Positions 8,948 through 15,361 of a stretch of 44,323 nucleotides of DNA are shown here, piece after piece. The stretch comes from an uncultured Christensenella sp. (GTDB lineage Bacteria; Bacillota; Clostridia; Christensenellales; UBA1242): NCBI GenBank assembly GCA_905203645.1, contig CAJKWP010000002.1, positions 1 through 44,323 of the forward strand, read 5' to 3'. How positions within the stretch are numbered: the first letter of the stretch is position 1; each line of letters begins with the position of its first letter. A program made the translations under genes and the position numbers. Under the pieces are notes generated by a model. The model was given only the letters and a program-made list of their open reading frames with translations, was not told where the DNA came from and ran no database searches.

Positions 8948-9382
8948 TTACATTTCGATTGAATTTTGTTTCTCAAGTCTGCGTGAAAAACTGCGACATA
9001 CATTTTTCAAAATTTCTTGCGCTCTTTCTTCGGACAAATCAGAACTTACTTTTTCAACCATTTCTGCAAACACTGAAAGTTGTTCATTATCCAGTTTTAC
9101 ACCTCTCAATCCGCCATAAAGGTGATGTGGCTTTCTGTAACGATTGTTTTTTCTTACTTTGTTTACAAAAAAGCCATGTTCAACAATTTGGTTTATCAAA
9201 ATATCGCAATTTACTGCAAATTTTTGTGTAGGAATGGCTTTGAGTTTGTTTCCGACCTTTTTTACAAGTACAAAATTTGGCACTTTTGCAATTTCAAGTT
9301 CGATAATATCTCCATAAACATCTTTTTTTGCATGCACCACGTTGTACACTTTTACTATTCTTAAATCTTCAATTTTTGTCAT
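8948..9382 (-). CDS. Hypothetical protein
   Basis: A 144-residue, basic, soluble protein that I do not recognise. The first ~70 residues look like a small beta-rich domain, followed by a basic linker (RKNNRYRKPHH) and a helical C-terminus ending in an Arg-rich helix (RSFSRRLEKQ). The basic linker might contact nucleic acid, which is speculation. AAAGGAGAGAG precedes the ATG. It is a single-gene unit convergent with dfx. Confidence 0.75.
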   Translation of the reverse strand: MTKIEDLRIVKVYNVVHAKKDVYGDIIELEIAKVPNFVLVKKVGNKLKAIPTQKFAVNCDILINQIVEHGFFVNKVRKNNRYRKPHHLYGGLRGVKLDNEQLSVFAEMVEKVSSDLSEERAQEILKNVCRSFSRRLEKQNSIEM

Positions 9383-9507
9383 TTCTCTCTCCTTTTGTGT
9401 GCTTTATTTTTATGACAGCAAATTTTATATCAACAAATCCAAAATGTCAACCCAAAAAAACAAAACGCAAATGGTTTTTTGTAAATTTACATTTTTTTGA
9501 AAACAAG

Positions 9508-9536
9508 TTGACAAAATACATATTTTGTAATAAACT
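9508..9536 (+). promoter_or_regulatory. Promoter for the tRNA-Arg region
   Basis: TTGACA (9508-9513), 17 nt, TAAACT (9531-9536). It would transcribe the truncated tRNA-Arg copy and then the intact one. Confidence 0.5.
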
Positions 9537-9557
9537 TATACCCGTCTTAAAAAAATG

Positions 9558-9654
9558 ACAAAACCTTTGGTTCCTTTTTGGTTTAACAAAAGAACAATAT
9601 CATTTTATATTTGCGCCCATAGCTCAACTGGATAGAGCGTTGGTCTACGGAACC
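9558..9654 (+). repeat. Direct repeat, upstream copy (tRNA-Arg leader plus 5' half)
   Basis: This is nearly the same as 9758-9853. It begins ACAAAACCTTTGGTTCC, runs through a leader with a few substitutions and one length difference, and ends inside the tRNA at GGAACC. The offset between copies is 200 nt at the left end and 199 at the tRNA. The leaders differ at several positions while the tRNA part is identical. Confidence 0.9.
9613..9654 (+). pseudogene. Truncated tRNA-Arg (5' half only)
   Basis: Identical to positions 1-42 of the intact tRNA-Arg at 9812-9888: acceptor 5' strand, D arm, anticodon ACG and the start of the 3' anticodon stem. After GGAACC the sequence leaves the tRNA completely, so there is no T arm or 3' acceptor strand and it cannot fold as a tRNA. 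Confidence 0.92.
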
Positions 9655-9757
9655 TGCTCGCCTGTTTGTGCTCTTTGGCACGTTTCGCCGTTGGCAAAAC
9701 ATGCGTTTTCGCACAATGGCTCCGCTCCCCAAAAATTTTTCAATTTTCGGGGTCCCC
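9655..9757 (+). repeat. GC-rich multi-hairpin insert between tRNA-Arg copies
   Basis: This 103-nt segment is close to 50% G+C in an AT-rich region. It contains four successive hairpins: GTGC-TCTTTG-GCAC (9668-9681), GCC-GTT-GGC (9687-9695, extended by flanking GTTT/AAAC), TGCG-TTTT-CGCA (9702-9713), and CCCC..GGGG with an AAAATT/AATTTT continuation (9727-9752). No coding sense is visible. It could be a small non-autonomous mobile or structured RNA element. Confidence 0.6.
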
Positions 9758-9853
9758 ACAAAACCTTTGGTTCCTTTTTGGTCTAATAAAAGAACGATAT
9801 CACATATATTTGCGCCCATAGCTCAACTGGATAGAGCGTTGGTCTACGGAACC
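9758..9853 (+). repeat. Direct repeat, downstream copy (leader plus 5' half of intact tRNA-Arg)
   Basis: Second copy of the 9558-9654 repeat. Its 5' end also holds AACCTTTGGTTCC, the exact reverse complement of GGAACCAAAGGTT in the anticodon/variable region of the intact tRNA-Arg (9848-9860). Confidence 0.9.
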
Positions 9854-9888
9854 AAAGGTTGGGAGTTCGAACCTCTTTGGGCGCACCA
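9812..9888 (+). tRNA. tRNA-Arg (anticodon ACG)
   Basis: A complete cloverleaf with encoded CCA. Acceptor GCGCCCA/TGGGCGC; anticodon stem TTGGT/ACCAA with loop CTACGGA (anticodon ACG at 9846-9848); T arm GGGAG-TTCGAAC-CTCTT. A34 is normally deaminated to inosine by TadA, letting this tRNA read CGU, CGC and CGA. Confidence 0.96.
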
Positions 9889-9892
9889 AAAA

Positions 9893-9938
9893 AAACTCAG
9901 TTGAACCCGTAGAAATATGTGGTTTTGCTGAGTTTTTT
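9893..9938 (+). terminator. Intrinsic terminator after tRNA-Arg
   Basis: AAACTCAG (9893-9900) pairs with CTGAGTTT (9928-9935), followed by T residues. An inner AACC/GGTT pairing may extend the hairpin. Confidence 0.8.
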
Positions 9939-10192
9939 ATTTATCTCTCCTATTTATCTGTGCCAATCGCCAGCCGTATCGTAGCAGCGTTTGGTCGCAG
10001 ATGTAAATGGAAAAAATTATTGCTTAAACAATTAAATAGTATGTTTTTTAGACTAGACATTTTGCTTAGTCTTTTTTGTTGTCTTAAATTTGATTTAATA
10101 CTGATTTGTGTTGTTCCTTTATTAGATATGGTAATTATTTTACAAGTGGCTTTTTAATATGATACACTAAATACAGAAAAAGGAGGAAAATA
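9939..10192. other. Intergenic region with an orphan terminator
   Basis: No gene is visible. AGACTA/TAGTCT followed by six T (10050-10077) looks like an intrinsic terminator with no gene ahead of it, so a gene may have been lost here. The segment at 10007-10060 (AATGGAAAAAATTATT, then AAACAATTAAA) resembles 11853-11900 on the far side of the next lipoprotein gene. TATGAT near 10158 and AAAGGAGG at 10180-10187 serve the downstream gene. Confidence 0.45.
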
Positions 10193-11716
10193 ATGGTAAA
10201 GAAAAAAACATTTTTAAAAATTGCAATATTAATGCTCTTTGTTTTTGCACCTATACTTGCTTTGTTTACAGCATGTGGGGGAAATGCACCAAAATATTTT
10301 TATTTCACTGTTGATGCTCTTCCAGCTCACATCGAAGAATTCTCCGTTTTAAGCACAACTGGTGGTAAAGGTTCAGACAATAAAGGTGAATTCTTAGTGA
10401 ATGGTGAGGTTGCTGAAGTTAAATTATTTATTGAAGAGGGCTACACCCTTGGAAGTTTAAAAGTTTTAAGCAACGGAGAAGAACTCCCTATCAATCAAGA
10501 AAGTGGCACAAATTGTTACAGAACAACTTTCACGCCGACAAAAAATTTTGTAATCACATTTACTGGGGCTGTTGCACCAAAAGTTGCAAACATTCGTCTT
10601 GCAGTTGGAGAAAAGCTGTATCCAAGATATCATGACAGAATCATGATTGAAATTGATAAATATGACTTGTTCGGACTTGAAAAAGGAAAGATGAGTTTTG
10701 CAGAATTTAAAAATGTTGGAAGTTCATTTGCTCAAATAAACTATGATATGCCAATTACAGTTTCAATTTATACAGTTGGTGCATATGATTTTGCAATACA
10801 CAAACAAAATAGCGTTCGTATTACTAATAGTGACAACTATACTGGAATTGGTTATAAAGAGCAAGTTGAAAAGATTATTGATGAAGAAAACCAAAAATAT
10901 GGTTATAAGCACACAATCAGATTTTCAAAAAATAACAATATTACAATTAATGACGATGTTAGAGAAGAATATACAGTTGATTTTGTTCATGACTGGGATA
11001 AGGTTTCAATAAATAATGATTTATTCACTCTTTCAGTGAATGGCGAAATTCGTGCCAAAACTTCAGATTATGAACTTATTCAAGGATTTATTAAGTTCTC
11101 AGATTTCACAGGAACAGATCTTCCAAAACTTAAGATTGATTTCCTAAAATATACAGATGAAAATTATAAAAACTTTTATGATGCTTTAACTTTTGATCTT
11201 GCTGGAACACAAGCACAAAGAAGTGCAGATGGCTCATATGTTGAGATTGAATTTGATAAATATTATAATTATAATTTTGAATATGATGTTTATGTTGTCT
11301 CAACAAACGCGCTAGAACTTTTAAAAACAATGAATATGGTTACAGAAAAAAGTTATCGAATTGTTGATAAAATTGAAATGAATGGAGCTGAAAATTCCTC
11401 GCAACATGGCTCTATTGATACTCCCGAGTTGATTAAAAACAAGTGTGTTGGAAGAGCAAACGGCGGAATCTTGTATTTCTTAAAAAATGAATATTTAACT
11501 TTCACAATTAATTTTTATAGTGAAGTTGATTATGAATTTGTTCGCTTTGGAGAAGTTCTTGTAAAGGTTAATAGCAGTTCGAACTCAGACGTTATTGTAA
11601 CAAAAGAGCAATATGACTATGATGGGGAAACAAAAGCAAGCCGATTTACAATTAAAGCGAGAGCAATTGTTGAAACTGAAAAGATAGAATTTTTCACAAA
11701 TAATCCAGATTTTTAA
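10193..11716 (+). CDS. Secreted lipoprotein of unknown function
   Basis: 507 residues, exported and lipid-anchored. The signal peptide has a KKKTF basic start, a hydrophobic core and a lipobox ending FTAC, with the modified cysteine near residue 28. The mature part is beta-rich and acidic with many Asn, Tyr and Thr and no recognised catalytic motif. It begins with a short TIGR02543/InlB-like beta module (VLSNGEELPINQ region) and then looks like stacked Ig-like domains. AAAGGAGG precedes the ATG. It lies at the edge of the block with the two-component system and three more lipoproteins, but on the opposite strand and without the shared RGAC-N4-GTCY promoter site. Confidence 0.82.
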   Translation: MVKKKTFLKIAILMLFVFAPILALFTACGGNAPKYFYFTVDALPAHIEEFSVLSTTGGKGSDNKGEFLVNGEVAEVKLFIEEGYTLGSLKVLSNGEELPINQESGTNCYRTTFTPTKNFVITFTGAVAPKVANIRLAVGEKLYPRYHDRIMIEIDKYDLFGLEKGKMSFAEFKNVGSSFAQINYDMPITVSIYTVGAYDFAIHKQNSVRITNSDNYTGIGYKEQVEKIIDEENQKYGYKHTIRFSKNNNITINDDVREEYTVDFVHDWDKVSINNDLFTLSVNGEIRAKTSDYELIQGFIKFSDFTGTDLPKLKIDFLKYTDENYKNFYDALTFDLAGTQAQRSADGSYVEIEFDKYYNYNFEYDVYVVSTNALELLKTMNMVTEKSYRIVDKIEMNGAENSSQHGSIDTPELIKNKCVGRANGGILYFLKNEYLTFTINFYSEVDYEFVRFGEVLVKVNSSSNSDVIVTKEQYDYDGETKASRFTIKARAIVETEKIEFFTNNPDF

Positions 11717-12244
11717 ATTCGTTTAAATTCTGATTTTGAATCCCCCTCCCCATAAACACCCAGAAACTAGCAGAATAATTTAACCATTTTTATAGCACTC
11801 CTTTTATATTTGCTTTTGTTTGTGTCTTTGTATAACATTTCTCGCATAAGTCAATGGAAAAAAATATTTCTAAACAATTAAACATATCTTTTAAATTATA
11901 TAGATAGACCAGGTTTTTAACAAAGACTTCAATGCAATATTTTGTTTCTTTATCCTTGACTTCTGCAAATGATATCAAGATGAAAGATTATTCCCGAAAA
12001 GTGAATCGACACAAACATTGAACCAGCAAACGAAGATGCCGACCACATAAATCTTACGAGCAACACAAGATGGAACATTATTTTCAAACAAATCTTGCTT
12101 TGTTTTGCCTTGTTCTTCAAGTATATTTTCTACGAGTTTTATAAAGTTAACCATTTTAATATCTCCGAATTTATAATTGTTCAAAGATATTATTGCCTAT
12201 TTTGGATATTATTGCCTATTTTGATGACAAACACTTGCAACTGC
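11717..12244. other. 528-nt region with gene remnants and repeats
   Basis: It holds the broken HTH gene at 11975-12154 and, upstream of it, three TGCCTATTTTG-like direct repeats (12194-12252). Further down on the minus strand, 11790-11978 is open and could encode a short KETKYCIEVF-type peptide, but no ribosome binding site supports it. The region looks like decayed coding DNA. Confidence 0.5.
11975..12154 (-). pseudogene. Broken XRE-type HTH regulator
   Basis: The ATG at 12154 has CGGAG ahead of it. It opens a plausible HTH N-terminus (MVNFIKLVENILEEQGKTKQ, first helix and start of the second), as in short XRE/Cro regulators. After FENN the frame degenerates into a Cys/Val/Phe-rich tail that does not resemble the rest of an HTH and stops at residue 59. 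A frameshift or deletion is the likely cause; I could not rebuild the rest from the other two frames. The direct repeats just upstream would fit its former operators. Confidence 0.5.
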
Positions 12245-12252
12245 CTAGTTTG
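12186..12252. repeat. Three direct repeats of TGCCTATTTTG
   Basis: TGCCTATTTTG occurs at 12194-12204 and 12213-12223, and TGCCTAGTTTG at 12242-12252. The first two sit in a perfect 19-nt tandem repeat (12186-12223). The last two are each followed by ATGACA. The third overlaps the stop codon of the histidine kinase gene. They look like regulator binding sites upstream of the broken HTH gene. Confidence 0.7.
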
Positions 12253-13609
12253 ATGACATATAATATTGCATTTCAATAACAACTTTAAATCCATTATCCT
12301 TGGATATAATCAATTCTCCGCCAAGAGTTTCGGCATTTAATCGCATACCTTTTATTCCTGTGCCTTCGATTATTGATTTATTTGCAAATTTGCCGTTATC
12401 GTAAATTTCAATTTTGTTATCTGAAATATTTACGAACAGTTTTGTTGCGTTGGCATGACGAATCGCGTTTGTCGCACATTCTCTTATAATTTTAACAAGT
12501 GCTTTTGCTTTTGGTGTTTCTTTTGGTATTTCACCTGAAATTTCAATATTAAAGCCAATCATTTCAAAGGCTGTTACAATGGAATTTTTCAAATTTTGAG
12601 TTTCGGATATATCCTCATTATCAATTTCATCAAGCATTGTTTTAAGCAAACTTTTAACGCTGTTTAGGTCAAAATTCTTTTCATCAATCACATCTAAAAT
12701 GTGATGTAAAATAAACAACCTTTGACCGATTATGTCGTGCAATTTGCTTTTAAGTGTCAAAACTACTTTTTGTTTTTCAATTTCGTCAAGATTTTCAATC
12801 ATTTGCAAAATTTCTGTTTGTTTTGTTTTAAGTTCGTTTTGTTTGTTTTCAATCTCAATGGTTGTTGAATATTCTTTTGTTATATCAAACGCATAAATTT
12901 GAGTTTTTGATTGCTTAATTATTGAAAATGAATATACTTTTTTATCTGAAAACACCAAAATATTTTGCTCGTCTATAATTTTGGAATTTTCTCTTGACTT
13001 AAGACTTTGCCAAATTTCAAAAGAACTTTGATTTTGTTTAATTTTAAGTTTTTCAAGCAAGGTTTTCATTGCAAGGTTTTCATAAATCACATTAAACTCA
13101 CTTTCAAACATTACAGCCGTTTTAAGTCCGTCCAGTGCTTCTTTTAAAGAATAATAATTTATGTTGCTTTTTAGTTTAGTTAAAGAGTTTAATAAACTTG
13201 TCAGCAATTTTGCAAATAGATAAACGACACTTATAACGATAAACACAACCGAAAGTGTTTCATTTGCATATTTCCAAAAAGGCAAAAGCATAATTAAAAA
13301 TGAGAAATCTATTGCAAGTTTATAGTCTTTTTTTGCTAGCATTAGCGATAACTCGAACACCAAAATCAATGCACTATAATATGCTAAAATCTCGCAAATT
13401 GGCGTGTTTTTAAAGTTATAGAATATAAATGCCCAAATAACGCAAAGAGCAATATTTAAAACTCTGCAAACAACAAAAAGGTCAATTTTAAGTTTTCTAT
13501 TAGAAAACATTTCACAAAGTAATGTAATTGTTAAAAATATTGTGGAAGCAAATAGCAAAACAACCATAAGAGACTGCATTTCGTTGTTTAAAATGGATAA
13601 ATAACTCAT
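12245..13609 (-). CDS. Membrane sensor histidine kinase (HisKA_3/NarL-type)
   Basis: Autophosphorylates on histidine and should pass the phosphate to the NarL-family regulator encoded at 20006-20617. It has 454 residues with about five membrane helices in the first ~165. A cytoplasmic linker with a weak PAS-like stretch follows, then a coiled coil, the HisKA_3-type H-box LHDIIGQ (His ~291), and the ATP-binding domain: N-box ECATNAIRHAN (~381), G1 YDNGK (~404), G2 GTGIKGMR (~416). The start at 13609 makes an ATGA overlap with the upstream sensor stop and has AGGAGG 7 nt ahead, so the two are translationally coupled; an ATG at 13615 touches the ribosome binding site and is less likely. Confidence 0.92.
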   Translation of the reverse strand: MSYLSILNNEMQSLMVVLLFASTIFLTITLLCEMFSNRKLKIDLFVVCRVLNIALCVIWAFIFYNFKNTPICEILAYYSALILVFELSLMLAKKDYKLAIDFSFLIMLLPFWKYANETLSVVFIVISVVYLFAKLLTSLLNSLTKLKSNINYYSLKEALDGLKTAVMFESEFNVIYENLAMKTLLEKLKIKQNQSSFEIWQSLKSRENSKIIDEQNILVFSDKKVYSFSIIKQSKTQIYAFDITKEYSTTIEIENKQNELKTKQTEILQMIENLDEIEKQKVVLTLKSKLHDIIGQRLFILHHILDVIDEKNFDLNSVKSLLKTMLDEIDNEDISETQNLKNSIVTAFEMIGFNIEISGEIPKETPKAKALVKIIRECATNAIRHANATKLFVNISDNKIEIYDNGKFANKSIIEGTGIKGMRLNAETLGGELIISKDNGFKVVIEMQYYMSSN

Positions 13610-15231
13610 AAGCATTCCTCCTTAAAACAAACGATTGTGCTATCTTCTTCCAAAGTGAAAATATATTCCATTTTATATTCATTAGGTAAATTTAGTTCTG
13701 GTTTTTCAAGCCTTATATCATCAAAAGTGATTTCAAACTCCCAAACATCTCTCTTTTTGATTGTTAGCCAAATATCTAGGTTCTCTTTTTTAATTTTTGT
13801 AAACAGTTCGTTGTATATATCATAAAATTTGTTGGCAATGCTAACTGGAATGGGTTTTTCATCAAGCCCAATACCAGCGTTTATATTAAGACATTTAATG
13901 TCATTAAAACTTTCATTGAACAAGAGTTTTAATTCATCTTTTGTGATTTCTTGCTTTTGTTCAGCAAGAAGAATAAGGCTTGTTTTTCGTTTTAAGTAGC
14001 CCACAATGATTTTTATTTCATTTAAAGTTTCTTTTGTCTGTTCTTTGTTTTCAGTGGTTATGGTTTCTGGCAAATTGTTTAACAATTTTTCAAGCACATT
14101 TTTCTTGTTTTTTATTTGTTTTTCCACTTTATCTAAAAGCAAAGCGTGTTGTTTAATTTGTTTTTCTTTTTGCAAAACTTCTTTTTTGTTTTCCAAAATT
14201 TTGTTTATATATTCAAGTTTTTCATTTTCGGTTTTAAGTTCTTTTTGCAAAGATTTAAGTTTTTCAACATCATCAAGCACCAAAAGTGTACCAGAATTTA
14301 ATTTTTGCTTTTGTAAAAGCATATTGCTATTTGTTTTTTGCTTGCGATATTGCGTGTTTTGATATTCAATATCTTGCATTTCATTCACTATTGCAAGTGG
14401 CACATTGCATGTTTCAAAAAATTCAAAATATGCTCCGCTGTTTTTAACAAGTCCACATTTTAGCGAAATATACACAAGCATTGTTCCTAAAATTGTATAA
14501 ACAAGCGTCATATCCGCAAGATATGGAACAGCAATATCTGTAACAACATACAAAATGCTATAAACTAAAACTAGCAAAATAACAACACTTGGCAAAATCT
14601 TTTGCTTTATGGTTGCTTTTTTGTTTGAAAAAGTATAAAACAATACAATTGTAGTTAAAATTTCAAGGAAAATAAAGGCGTAGATAATAAAATAGCCAAT
14701 ATTATATTCGTAGTTGCTTGAATGAGAACCAATTTCGCCATCAGGGAAAATAAAAACAAATTGATGAAAATCGTTTGTTAAAACAAGCAATAATAAAAGT
14801 AGGGATATGGCAAGCGAAATTATTGCAACAACCTTTTTATATGTTTTGTTTTTGATATAAATTTGATTGTTTGTTATAAACCACATACTAGGGATAAAAA
14901 GAAGTGGAATATATAAAAGATACCAAGTATAATCATTGTTATCATTAAAAGCCGACACTTTGTCAAAAATTTTAATACCCAGCCAAAAAGCAAACAAGCA
15001 AAACAAAATGATAAAATATATTTTTGTCTTTTTATCAATTGTTTTGATAATTGCACCAAACATTACAACAGATAAAACAACTGCCACCAAACAGTAAATA
15101 AAAACATTTGCTTTTTTATTGCTTTCAGTGGGGTCAGTTTTGCCAAAAACAAGTGCAAAAATTATGCAAAGCACAACACCCAGCACAACCCCACCAATAA
15201 TTAAGTTCCTTTTGCAAAATAGTTTATTCAT
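13606..15231 (-). CDS. Multi-pass membrane sensor, probable pseudokinase
   Basis: 541 residues: about eight membrane helices in the first ~290 residues (like the 7TM sensor half of histidine kinases), then a long coiled coil (~310-390) and a C-terminal region laid out like a DHp plus ATP-binding domain. The phosphoacceptor histidine is missing (KIIVGYLKRKTSLIL in its place), and no N-box or G-box is seen. It is therefore likely a signal-sensing partner of the kinase it overlaps by 4 nt. The start at 15231 lies 6 nt after an extended -10 box, suggesting a leaderless message; the longer frame to 15297 would run through the promoter. Confidence 0.8.
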   Translation of the reverse strand: MNKLFCKRNLIIGGVVLGVVLCIIFALVFGKTDPTESNKKANVFIYCLVAVVLSVVMFGAIIKTIDKKTKIYFIILFCLFAFWLGIKIFDKVSAFNDNNDYTWYLLYIPLLFIPSMWFITNNQIYIKNKTYKKVVAIISLAISLLLLLLVLTNDFHQFVFIFPDGEIGSHSSNYEYNIGYFIIYAFIFLEILTTIVLFYTFSNKKATIKQKILPSVVILLVLVYSILYVVTDIAVPYLADMTLVYTILGTMLVYISLKCGLVKNSGAYFEFFETCNVPLAIVNEMQDIEYQNTQYRKQKTNSNMLLQKQKLNSGTLLVLDDVEKLKSLQKELKTENEKLEYINKILENKKEVLQKEKQIKQHALLLDKVEKQIKNKKNVLEKLLNNLPETITTENKEQTKETLNEIKIIVGYLKRKTSLILLAEQKQEITKDELKLLFNESFNDIKCLNINAGIGLDEKPIPVSIANKFYDIYNELFTKIKKENLDIWLTIKKRDVWEFEITFDDIRLEKPELNLPNEYKMEYIFTLEEDSTIVCFKEECL

Positions 15232-15237
15232 AAGTTC

Positions 15238-15246
15238 ATTATAGCA
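15238..15246 (-). promoter_or_regulatory. Extended -10 promoter of the sensor-kinase operon
   Basis: On the minus strand TGCTATAAT, followed by GAACTT and the start codon. The extended TG motif makes up for the lack of a good -35. Transcription should begin at or next to the ATG. No RGAC-N4-GTCY dyad lies 24 nt upstream, unlike the other promoters of the block. Confidence 0.6.
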
Positions 15247-15316
15247 TAAAATATCAGCTTTTCCATAAATAAATGCAAATAAAGTTGTAAACAACACTAA
15301 TTTTTAAATATGCAAC

Positions 15317-15348
15317 AAAAAAATCACACCGATTAAAGTGTGATTTTT
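15317..15348 (-). terminator. Intrinsic terminator of the 15362-17305 lipoprotein gene
   Basis: AAAATCACAC (15320-15329) pairs with GTGTGATTTT (15338-15347) around an 8-nt loop. A T-run follows on the minus strand. Confidence 0.88.
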
Positions 15349-15361
15349 ATTATTTAGATTA

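Noticed and set aside
9583..9819. 78-residue minus-strand ORF across the tRNA-Arg repeat
   Set aside because: It lies wholly on the antisense of the tRNA copies and the hairpin insert, has no ribosome binding site and looks like chance.
11790..11978. 62-residue minus-strand ORF
   Set aside because: No ribosome binding site, odd composition, and next to a decayed gene; treated as part of the remnant region.
14006..14362. 118-residue Ser/Phe-rich plus-strand ORF
   Set aside because: It is the antisense shadow of the sensor protein's Lys/Glu-rich coiled coil.
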